From contig NZ_FOTW01000031.1 of assembly GCF_900114705.1 (NCBI RefSeq), forward strand, positions 1-64,000: a DNA stretch of 64,000 bases. Reading direction: 5' to 3'. The position numbers and the translations under genes are program-made. Below, piece by piece: positions 47,104 through 55,674 of this stretch; within the stretch, counting starts at the first letter, position 1; the number at the start of each line of letters is the position of its first letter. The notes under the pieces are model-generated. The model was not told the DNA's origin. It worked only from the letters and a program-made list of their open reading frames with translations, and made no database searches. Source of the DNA: Rugamonas rubra (GTDB lineage: Bacteria; Pseudomonadota; Gammaproteobacteria; Burkholderiales; Burkholderiaceae_D).

Positions 47104-47667
47104 TTAGATCTTGCCGACCAGGTCCAGCGATGGCTTCAGGGTGGCGGCGCCTTCGGTCCATTTGGCCGGGCACACTTCACCTGGGTGGGAGGCGACGTAC
47201 TGGGCAGCCTTGACCTTGCGCAGCAGTTCCGAGGCGTCGCGGCCGATGCCGTTGTCGTGCACTTCCAGCACCTTGATCTGGCCTTCTGGATTGATGACGA
47301 AGGTGCCGCGCAGGGCCAGGCCTTCTTCTTCAATCATCACTTCGAAGTTACGCGACAGCAGGCCGGTAGGGTCGCCGATCAGTGGGTATTGCACTTTCTT
47401 GATGGCGTCCGAGGTGTCGTGCCATGCCTTGTGGGCGAAGTGGGTGTCGGTCGAGATGCCGTAGACTTCCACGCCCAGTTTGGAGAATTCGGCGTAGCTG
47501 TTGGCCAGGTCTTCCAGTTCGGTCGGGCAAACGAAGGTGAAGTCGGCTGGGTAGAACACGAATACCGACCACTTGCCTTTCAGCGAAGCTTCGGTGACGT
47601 CAACGAATTTGCCGTTGTGGAAAGCGGTGGCTTTGAAAGGTTTGACTTGGGTGTTGATCAGAGACAT
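47104..47667 (-). CDS. ahpC: Alkyl hydroperoxide reductase subunit C (peroxiredoxin)
   Basis: A 187-residue 2-Cys peroxiredoxin. The start at 47667 gives M-S-L-I-N-T-Q-V and follows GAGGAAA. The peroxidatic Cys47 is in F-V-C-P-T-E and the resolving Cys166 in E-V-C-P-A-K-W. It reduces H2O2, organic peroxides and peroxynitrite and is recycled by AhpF. The upstream region (47668-47770) is A/T-rich, with ATAG and CTAT-like elements that could be an OxyR site, but I could not fit the full OxyR consensus. Confidence 0.97.
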   Translation of the reverse strand: MSLINTQVKPFKATAFHNGKFVDVTEASLKGKWSVFVFYPADFTFVCPTELEDLANSYAEFSKLGVEVYGISTDTHFAHKAWHDTSDAIKKVQYPLIGDPTGLLSRNFEVMIEEEGLALRGTFVINPEGQIKVLEVHDNGIGRDASELLRKVKAAQYVASHPGEVCPAKWTEGAATLKPSLDLVGKI

Positions 47668-47923
47668 TGTGGTTTCCTCGTGGGGTTGTGAATCATTGAG
47701 ACTGCAGTGTAAAGTTTTTTCGTCCATATGGAAAATTGATTGTTCAAATTGTTTCAATACAGTTTGACTATCGATGGCCGATATGGAAACGTTATTATCC
47801 CCGTTCCACGGCGCGCCGGTGCGGCGGCGGACGAATCGCCGGGACGGCGTTGCCGGTCGGAAGCTTGCGAGGGGGGGCGGAAAGGCGCGCCCCGGCGGCG
47901 GGGCGGGGCCGGTGGCGGCGAGA

Positions 47924-48232
47924 CTATTTGCACATCGGAATCGAAGGCGCGCCCAGGGTGGCGAGGAAGCCTGTCAGCTGCCGCTCCAAGGCCTCAATCG
48001 AATTGAACTCGCCGCTTTGCGCGAACACGTCCCGGCCCGAGTCCGGATCGAGAATTTCCGCGCAAAAATCACCACTCTCCCAGCACGTGACCCGCCCCAT
48101 TCCCATCGGCGCGTCCAAGTCCAAACGTGCGGAAGGGTTGGCGGACATCTTCCCTACCGTCAACTCCATCTGCACGCCAGATGGCAATAGCGTCTGGGCG
48201 TTCTTTGTCCACGAGAAAAAGATGTCCAACAT
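47924..48232 (-). CDS. Hypothetical protein, about 102 aa
   Basis: The start at 48232 (M-L-D-I-F-F-S-W-T-K-N-A-Q) has AGGA nine bases upstream; a start at 48289 would add 19 residues. It is soluble and acidic, with a mid-protein W-E-S-G-D-F-C-A-E-I-L and a C-terminal helical segment. Codon use is less GC-biased than that of its neighbours. Size and composition resemble small immunity-type proteins, but no toxin gene is adjacent and I do not recognise a family. Confidence 0.55.
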   Translation of the reverse strand: MLDIFFSWTKNAQTLLPSGVQMELTVGKMSANPSARLDLDAPMGMGRVTCWESGDFCAEILDPDSGRDVFAQSGEFNSIEALERQLTGFLATLGAPSIPMCK

Positions 48233-48332
48233 GATGAGTAATCCTCGCAATGAGCGGTCAACATGGATTAACTCAATTGTAGTACGCATCGCAGTTTGCG
48301 CCAGTGCGCGCGCGTGACGAGGCGGCGTCGGT

Positions 48333-48883
48333 TCAGCCGGCCGGCGGCTGGGCCTTGAGCGGGGCGTCGAACTGCGCGGCCGGCATCGGCCGGGCGAACA
48401 GGTAGCCCTGGCCGTAGTCGCAGCCGGCGCCGGCCAGCAGGGCGCGCTGCTGCTCGGTCTCGCCCCCCTCGGCGATGACGCGCAGGCCCAGCTTGTGGGC
48501 CATGACGATGATCGCGTCCGACAGCGCCATGTCGCTCGACTCCGGCGCCAGGTTGCGGGTGAAGGAGCGGTCGATCTTCAAGTAGTCGATGTCGAACTTC
48601 TTCAGATACGACAGCGAGGAGTGGCCGGTGCCGAAGTCGTCCAGCGCCACCTCGATGCCGGCGTCGCGCAGCAGGCCCTCGGTGATCTCGACCACCAGCG
48701 ACTGGCCGGGACGGCCGCGCGCCAGCAGCTGGCCGAGCCAGCCCTGGTAGCCGCCGCCCTCGCGATGGAACTCCAGCGGCGCCAGGTTGATGCTGACCTG
48801 GGACTCTGGGTGGTGCTCCCGGCGCCAGCGCGCCACCCACTGCAGCGACTGCCGGAAGACCCACTCGCCGATCTCGATGATCA
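48333..48883 (-). pseudogene. Truncated 3' EAL-domain fragment duplicated from the gene at 55675
   Basis: This 551-bp segment matches 55675-56264. Both start at the gene's stop codon and stay alike up to GATGATCA. Relative to the source it lacks 42 bp (14 codons) flanked by CAGCA and has a 3-bp insertion, so the frame is kept. The first roughly 290 bp differ at only about one position; divergence rises toward the other end. It contains D-D-F-G-T-G and the C-terminal half of EAL but lacks the E-A-L motif, the GGDEF domain and a start codon. It is a remnant, possibly kept similar by gene conversion. Confidence 0.88.
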
Positions 48884-49915
48884 AGTGGCGGCCAGCAGCG
48901 TGGCGCCGTCGAGCAGGCGCTTCAGCGGTCCATCCTGCAACGCGCTTTCCAGGCTGGCGACGGCGGCCGGATTGGCCATGATGTCGCTGCACAGTGCGCA
49001 GATGTCGTCTTTCGGATAGAGACCGGCCAGTTGCGCGCGCTGCGCCGGCGGCAGCGCCGGCACCAGCAGCGCCGGCCCGAGCACGCGCAAGGCCTGCAGC
49101 AAGGGACGCGCGCGGCCGCGCGCCAGCACGCCGGCCAGCGAGGGCTCGTCGAGTTGTCCCATGATGAGTGGACTGCCCGCGCACTTCGCCGCGATCGTCG
49201 TGTTGCAGCAGGCCAGCACCGTGCCGTTCTCCAGCAGCGTTGGCCGGTGCAGCTGGCGGCAGGCGCCGGGCGGAAGCTGCGCCGACATGAACTGCACATG
49301 CTCGCGCAGGGGCTCGGCGCGGGCGGTCGGCCCCAGCTCCTGGCATAGGCGGCGCACCCGCTGCGCGATGCCGGCCGCCGCCAAGCCGGCGTCGAGCTGG
49401 CGCGTGAACGCGCTGGGGCGGGCGCCCGGCGTGGTCGTCACCACGCTGACCAGCAGGCCGCGCGCCAGGCCGGCCTGGGCGGCGACAATGAGCTTGTCGA
49501 CGGCGAGGAATTCGGCATGGTACAGGTCCGTGCTGAGCAGCAGCTCGGTGATGCCGGGCATGCTCTCCAGCAGCCGCTCGGCCGCCGCCGGGGCGGTGCC
49601 CCAGAAGCCGTTGCTGTTGATCGCCAGCAGGACGCCGCAGTCGCGCGCCAGCGCCGCCAACGCGCGCAGGTCGCGGCGGCGCAGGAAGGGTTCGCCGCCG
49701 CTGACATGGATGCCCTGCAGGCCGGCCACGGCGATCGCCTGGCGCAGCTTGTCCAGCGCCGCCGCGTCGAGCGCGAGGAAGCTCGTTTCACCGGGCCCGC
49801 TGTTGGTGCCGCAATGGCGGCAGCGCAGATTGCAGCGGTTGGTCAAGTAGATGTTGAGCAGCGCCTGCGGCCGCTCGTACAGCGTCGAGACCGGCAGGCC
49901 GCCGGGCGCTGTCAT
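48881..49915 (-). CDS. Radical SAM protein with SPASM-like cysteines, peptide-modification candidate
   Basis: A 344-residue radical SAM enzyme. Its ATG at 49915 overlaps the stop of the heme-oxygenase-like gene (ATGA). The [4Fe-4S] motif is C-N-L-R-C-R-H-C (Cys28, 32, 35), followed by G-G-E-P at 73-76. Extra cysteines at 219, 236, 237, 245, 306 and 309, within V-L-A-C-C-N and I-C-A-L-C, resemble auxiliary-cluster (SPASM/twitch) sites. The gene is third in the operon after a 117-aa peptide and a diiron-type protein. Its stop codon lies inside the EAL fragment, so the native C-terminus may have been replaced at the junction. Confidence 0.85.
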   Translation of the reverse strand: MTAPGGLPVSTLYERPQALLNIYLTNRCNLRCRHCGTNSGPGETSFLALDAAALDKLRQAIAVAGLQGIHVSGGEPFLRRRDLRALAALARDCGVLLAINSNGFWGTAPAAAERLLESMPGITELLLSTDLYHAEFLAVDKLIVAAQAGLARGLLVSVVTTTPGARPSAFTRQLDAGLAAAGIAQRVRRLCQELGPTARAEPLREHVQFMSAQLPPGACRQLHRPTLLENGTVLACCNTTIAAKCAGSPLIMGQLDEPSLAGVLARGRARPLLQALRVLGPALLVPALPPAQRAQLAGLYPKDDICALCSDIMANPAAVASLESALQDGPLKRLLDGATLLAAT

Positions 49916-50625
49916 CGCGCCCTCCGCCATTGCCGCGTCATGGCCAGCCAGGCGTCGCCGGCCAGACGCGCCGCCTGCATCGCGCTCAGTCCGACCAGGG
50001 CCGTGCCGGCCGCGTCGAGCGCCAGGCTGTCGATGAAGTCGTCGAGTTCGCGGCGGTGCAGCGGATCGGCGTCGCCGTGCAGGCGCAGCGAGTGGAAGGC
50101 GGCCGGCGGCAGGCCGGTCGCCGTCGCCCAGTAGGCGATCGCCCCGGGGCTGGGTGGCGTGCCCTCGAGGAAGGCGATGTAGCCGAGCAGCGCCAGCGGG
50201 CTGTGGTGCAGTATCCAGTAGTATTGCGCGCCGACCATTTCAGCCAGCGCCGGCGCCGGCGTCCGCGCCAACACCTGGGCGGCGTCCAGTCCGGCCAGTT
50301 CCAGGTCGGCCAGCAGGATGTCGGCGTGGCCGCCTTCCTCCCGGATGTGGCCGGTGAAATACTGCGCCAGGCGCGCCTCGAGCGGATCGGCGAGGTCGCA
50401 GCGCGAGCGCGCCAGCTCCATCAGGGGGATGCTGGCGCGCACGATCTGGTGCAACAGGCACAAATAGTCCTGGTAATGCGGCGTGCCGACCGCCGTGCCG
50501 AGGTGGCGCAGGCTGGTGTTGTAGGCGCACGCGCCGATCTTGGCGCGCAGCGCGGCGCTGGCCGGCAGCGCCGCGGCCGGAAGGGACGGCCGCGGCGCTG
50601 CGCGGTCGGGCAAAGTGGTTTCCAT
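49912..50625 (-). CDS. Heme-oxygenase-like diiron (iron-containing redox) protein
   Basis: A 237-residue helical protein; the start at 50625 follows GAGG. The longer open frame upstream is low-complexity and rejected. It has the ligand pattern of heme-oxygenase-like diiron oxidases: H93, E96/E97 and H100 in G-H-I-R-E-E-G-G-H, E154 in F-L-E-G-T, and H183/D187/H190/D195 in L-H-G-D-A-D-P-L-H-R-R-E-L-D-D. Relatives (PqqC/CADD/SznF-type fold) oxidise amino acids or small molecules. It sits between a peptide gene and a radical SAM gene, coupled to the latter by ATGA. A role in modifying the peptide is inferred. Confidence 0.8.
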   Translation of the reverse strand: METTLPDRAAPRPSLPAAALPASAALRAKIGACAYNTSLRHLGTAVGTPHYQDYLCLLHQIVRASIPLMELARSRCDLADPLEARLAQYFTGHIREEGGHADILLADLELAGLDAAQVLARTPAPALAEMVGAQYYWILHHSPLALLGYIAFLEGTPPSPGAIAYWATATGLPPAAFHSLRLHGDADPLHRRELDDFIDSLALDAAGTALVGLSAMQAARLAGDAWLAMTRQWRRAR

Positions 50626-50717
50626 GGTGGGGCCTCGCAACGGTGGGAAAGGGGATGGCGGCACAGCCGCCGCGCGGCCGCCGACAGGACGGCCGCGCGT
50701 AGGACCGCGGGCGGCGG

Positions 50718-51071
50718 CTAGAAAATGCCACCGCCGACGTCGTCGGCGGTGGCGACGCCGCGCTGTTCGGCGTTGCGCTGCACCTGCGCCAGCACCTGCA
50801 GCTCGTTGTCGGACAGGCCGGCCAGGAAGGCGGCCGGCCCGGCCGGCGCCTTCAGACCGAATTGCTCCAGCCGCAGCTGCGCCGCCGCCGCCGGGCTGCA
50901 GACCGCGTTGGCCGCCGCCATCAAGGCCTCGATGGCCAGCCGCAGGTTGGCGTTGCCGACGCTGGGCAGCACGCCGCTCAGCAGGGCCCTGGCCATCGGC
51001 CAAACCGAGCAAAAGCTCATTGCGCCGACCATTTCGCTGCTGCCGCAAGCGGTGTTTGGGGTATTGTTCAT
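50718..51071 (-). CDS. 117-aa peptide, candidate RiPP-like precursor
   Basis: ATG at 51071 follows AAAGGAAA by about seven bases and lies 70 bp downstream of a consensus sigma-54 promoter. It starts M-N-N-T-P-N-T-A-C-G-S-S-E-M-V-G, has Cys at 9, 21 and 58, an Ala-rich helical middle, and a charged L-S-D-N-E-L-Q-V-L segment. It ends G-V-A-T-A-D-D-V-G-G-G-I-F. The L-S-D-x-E-L ... V-x-G-G-G pattern resembles leader-peptide ends. It is the first gene of an operon with a diiron-type protein and a radical SAM enzyme. It could instead be a small structural or regulatory protein. Confidence 0.7.
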   Translation of the reverse strand: MNNTPNTACGSSEMVGAMSFCSVWPMARALLSGVLPSVGNANLRLAIEALMAAANAVCSPAAAAQLRLEQFGLKAPAGPAAFLAGLSDNELQVLAQVQRNAEQRGVATADDVGGGIF

Positions 51072-51140
51072 GATGTTTTCCTTTCAGTGGGAGTGGAGGG
51101 CGCCAACGGCCACGACGGCCGCCGGGCGCCCCTACCCCTT

Positions 51141-51156
51141 CGCAATTGGCGTGCCA
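51141..51156 (-). promoter_or_regulatory. Sigma-54 promoter of the peptide/diiron/radical-SAM operon
   Basis: On the minus strand the sequence is TGGCACGCCAATTGCG, an exact TGGCACG-N4-TTGC (-24/-12) element. Transcription should start near 51130, giving a leader of about 60 bases with a good ribosome-binding site before the peptide ATG. A sigma-54 activator gene is divergent next to it. Confidence 0.9.
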
Positions 51157-51230
51157 GCCGCGCAGCGCCGCCCGCCGCAGGGAAAACCGCGGCGGCGCCG
51201 CGATTGGGTGTAAATTGCTCACACCACGGT

Positions 51231-51250
51231 GTCAACGTTGACATGTCAAC
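51231..51250. promoter_or_regulatory. Overlapping palindromes, candidate activator-binding site
   Basis: GTCAACGTTGAC (51231-51242) and GTTGACATGTCAAC (51237-51250) are both perfect palindromes and overlap, giving three alternating GTCAAC half-sites. It lies about 80 bp upstream of the -24/-12 element, a normal enhancer distance, and 34 bp before the activator gene. Confidence 0.65.
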
Positions 51251-51283
51251 ACGCGCCGCCGTCCCACCTTCGCTGGAGTAGAC

Positions 51284-52764
<1,481 letters not shown>

Positions 52765-52768
<4 letters not shown>

Positions 52769-53346
52769 TGGCGTTTCACGGTCGACGGGCCGCCGACCTC
52801 GCTTTCGGGGTCGAAGAAGAACACCCGCAGCGGCTCGCTGCCGTCGTCGCGCAGGATGCGCACGGTGAGCACGAAGGACAGCTCCCAGATGCCGGCGGCG
52901 CCGACCACGTCGAGCGTCGACTTCCAGGTCTGCGCGACCCGCAGGTAGCCGTCCGGATCGACCACCGGCGCCCCGACGTCGAGGTCCAGCCCCAGCGCCA
53001 GCGTGGCGCCGAGCGACTGCGCGAACATCGACGGCGGCGCGTATCGCGTGCCGAAGTCGGCCCCGCGCAGCAGCACCTGGGGCCGGGTGATGAGGCAGGC
53101 GTCGACCACCTGGAAGCCGACGAAGCCGGGGCCGCCGCCACCGACCACCCGCACGCTGAGCTGCTCGCCCGGGCCGAAGTGCAGCGAGTCGGCGTACATG
53201 CCGTCGTCCGGCTCGGGCGGCGGTTCCGCGGCGGCGGCGGCGGCGGCGGCCGGCCGCTCCAATCTGTAGCGCAGCAGGGAACTGAGCTGGTCGGCGTCGA
53301 AATTGACTTTCAGTAACACGATCGGTGCGGCGGACAATGGCTTCAT
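52765..53346 (-). CDS. 193-aa protein coupled to the kinase gene, function unknown
   Basis: The ATG at 53346 overlaps the kinase stop (ATGA). The product begins M-K-P-L-S-A-A-P-I-V-L-L-K-V-N-F-D, has an Ala/Pro/Glu-rich linker (about 32-48), and then a beta-rich domain with H-F-G-P-G-E-Q-L-S-V-R-V and W-E-L-S-F-V-L-T-V-R-I. No catalytic motif, membrane segment or family is recognised. Translational coupling suggests it works with the kinase, perhaps as a substrate or adaptor. Its stop overlaps the convergent activator's stop at 52765-52768. Confidence 0.75.
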
Positions 53347-55541
53347 TTGACGGTTTCCATGGTGGTGGACGGCAGGGGGGAGTAAAGGGCGTCGCGCCGC
53401 AGCGCGACCAGGTCGGGCTCGGTGGCGATCAGACGCGCCGGATAGCCCAATTCTTTGGCGCGCCGCAGGTGCGCGATGGCCGCGCCGCGCGCGCCGGCCA
53501 GCTCGCTGGCCAGCGCGGCGCGGAAACGCACGTCGGGGTTGTCCGGCGCCGCCGCCGTGGCGCGCGCGGTCCAGGCCAGCGCGGCGCCGCCCTCGCCCAG
53601 GTGGGCGACATACAGGCCCATGCGCGAGAGGAAGGTGGCGTCGTCGGGCTTGTGCTCGAGCATGGGGCGCAGCAACTCGACGGCGCGCCGGTAGGCCTGC
53701 TGCGAGTCCGCCTGGCGCCCGGGTAGCCAGCGCAGCGCGTCGGCCAGGTTGGCCCAGCGCAGGAAATCGTTGGGCCCGCCGCGCGCCGCCGACACCGCGT
53801 GCTCGAAGGCGGCGGCCGCGGCGACGAAGTCGCCACGGCTGAACAGGACGGTGCCCAGGTTGCTGTAGAGCACTCCGCTGGGGCGCAGCTGCAGGCCCTG
53901 CTGCAACACCCGCAGCGCCTCCTCGCCGCGGTCCTGGCGCAGCAGGGCGGCGCTCAGGTTGGCGTAGGCGAACACGGCGTCCGGCTCGAGCCGCAGGCTG
54001 GCGCGGAAGGCGCGCTCGGCGTCGGCGTAGCGACCGCGCTGGAACGCCTGGGTGCCCAGCAGGTCGGTCAACAGCCGTTCGCCCGGATGGCGCGCCATGG
54101 CCGCGTCGAGCGCCTGTTGCGCCTCGCCGTAGCGCTGCAGGCGCTGCAACACGCTGATCTTGATCTGCCAGGCGAACAGCTCGCCCGGCTCGAGCGCCAG
54201 CGCGCGCCCGGCCGCCGCCAGCGCCGCCGCCGAGTTGCCGCGCTGCGCCTCGACCCAGGCGCGCGCCGCGTGGGCCAGCGCCAGCTGGTCGTTTTCGCGC
54301 AGCGCCAACTGGGCGCTCGCCTCGGCCCGCAGCAACCAGGCCTCGTCGCGGCCGTCGCCGATGTAGTGCAGGCTCTGCGCCAGCGAGGCGCCGGCCGCCG
54401 CCGCCGCGTGGCGCGGCCGGTGCGCCAGCACCTGCTCGAAGCGGGCCAGCGCGGCATCCAGCGCGCCGTCGCGGTCGGAGTGGCGCAGGCCGTCGAGGCC
54501 GGCCTGCAGCGTCGGCTGTTCGGCATACGGCGCCCAGTCGCGCAGGCGCCAGTCGGAGGGCAGCCACAGCCAGACGGCGGCGGCGCACAGCAGCGCCCCG
54601 GCGCCCAGCGCCAGCGGCACCGCGGCGCGCCGCCACGCCAGCGCGGCGCGGCGCCGCCACGGCGCGGCGGCCGGCTCGGCCGGCTCGGCCGGCCACGCCG
54701 GCGCGCCGGCCGCCGGCGCCAGCGCGGCGATGCGCCGGCACACCAGCGCCATCGTCGCCAAGCGCCGCGGCGGCTCGGGCGCCGTCATCGCCAGCACCAG
54801 TGCGCGCAGCGCCGGCGGCGTGTCCGGCCGGAACGGCCACTGCGCGGAGCTCGATTGCAGCTGGGCGGCGGCCAGCGCCAGACCCTGCAGGCCGGCGAAC
54901 GGCCGCGCGCCGCCCAGCAACTCGTACAGGATGATGCCGAGCGCGTAGATGTCGCCGCCCTGGTCGGGCGCGGCGCCGCGCAGCCGCTCCGGCGCCATGT
55001 AGGCGATCGTGCCCTCCAGGCCGGCCGGCGCCAGCGACTGGGTCGCCAGCGGATCGATCTGGCGCGCCAGGCCGAAGTCGAGGATGCGCACCAGGCCGGA
55101 CGGCTCGAGCATCAGGTTGGACGGCTTCAGGTCGCCGTGTACCAGGCCGCTGGCGTGCGCCTCGGCCATCGCCGCCGCCACCTGGCCGGCGATGTCGAGC
55201 GCCCGCGCCGCCGCCATGCCGTCGCCGTTGGCGCGCAGCGTCGCGCCGCGCACCAGCTCCATCACGATCGACTGGGTGGCGTCCTGCTCCTCCAGCGCGT
55301 AGATGTGGACGAAGGCGTGGTGGCGCAGCGAGGCGGCCAGACGCGCCTCGGCCACCAGGCGCTCGGCGCCGACCAAGCCGGACGGGCCGCGCAAGCGCTT
55401 CAGCGCGACGCAGCGCTGCAGCTTGCCGTCCCAGGCCTCGAACACTTCGCCAAAACCGCCCTCGCCGAGGCGCGCACGCAGCTGGAAGTGGCCGATGCAC
55501 AGCCCGAGCCCCGACGAGGCTGTGGTGACAGCTGCCTGCAT
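53343..55541 (-). CDS. Membrane-bound Ser/Thr protein kinase with TPR repeats
   Basis: A 732-residue protein. The kinase domain (about 20-290) has a glycine loop L-G-E-G-G-F-G-E-V-F, VALK with Lys48, H-G-D-L-K-P-S-N (His135-Gly-Asp137, so Gly replaces the usual Arg of HRD) and D-F-G (Asp155). A Pro/Ala linker leads to one membrane helix (about 308-330). The C-terminal half holds about nine TPR-like repeats, probably on the other side of the membrane. With the FHA activator it likely forms a signalling pair. The non-RD loop implies activation other than by activation-loop phosphorylation. Confidence 0.9.
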   Translation of the reverse strand: MQAAVTTASSGLGLCIGHFQLRARLGEGGFGEVFEAWDGKLQRCVALKRLRGPSGLVGAERLVAEARLAASLRHHAFVHIYALEEQDATQSIVMELVRGATLRANGDGMAAARALDIAGQVAAAMAEAHASGLVHGDLKPSNLMLEPSGLVRILDFGLARQIDPLATQSLAPAGLEGTIAYMAPERLRGAAPDQGGDIYALGIILYELLGGARPFAGLQGLALAAAQLQSSSAQWPFRPDTPPALRALVLAMTAPEPPRRLATMALVCRRIAALAPAAGAPAWPAEPAEPAAAPWRRRAALAWRRAAVPLALGAGALLCAAAVWLWLPSDWRLRDWAPYAEQPTLQAGLDGLRHSDRDGALDAALARFEQVLAHRPRHAAAAAGASLAQSLHYIGDGRDEAWLLRAEASAQLALRENDQLALAHAARAWVEAQRGNSAAALAAAGRALALEPGELFAWQIKISVLQRLQRYGEAQQALDAAMARHPGERLLTDLLGTQAFQRGRYADAERAFRASLRLEPDAVFAYANLSAALLRQDRGEEALRVLQQGLQLRPSGVLYSNLGTVLFSRGDFVAAAAAFEHAVSAARGGPNDFLRWANLADALRWLPGRQADSQQAYRRAVELLRPMLEHKPDDATFLSRMGLYVAHLGEGGAALAWTARATAAAPDNPDVRFRAALASELAGARGAAIAHLRRAKELGYPARLIATEPDLVALRRDALYSPLPSTTMETVK

Positions 55542-55674
55542 GGCTCAATTGTCCTTCCGTCTGGAGGCCTGGGGCGTAACGGGATGGCGCCCAGCCGCCA
55601 CCCGCCACGGGGATAATTGTCAAATTATATACTGGATTTATTAATTATCGGCGGCGGCGCGCCCCGGCTCGGGC

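Noticed and set aside
47668..47770. Full OxyR-binding site upstream of ahpC
   Set aside because: ATAG and CTAT-like pieces are present but the spacing does not match the OxyR consensus; it was left as a possibility in the ahpC entry.
48333..49346. 337-codon frame joining the radical SAM region to the EAL fragment as a fusion protein
   Set aside because: The part over the radical SAM gene is out of frame with that enzyme and low-complexity; only the EAL part is homologous, so it is a remnant without its own start.
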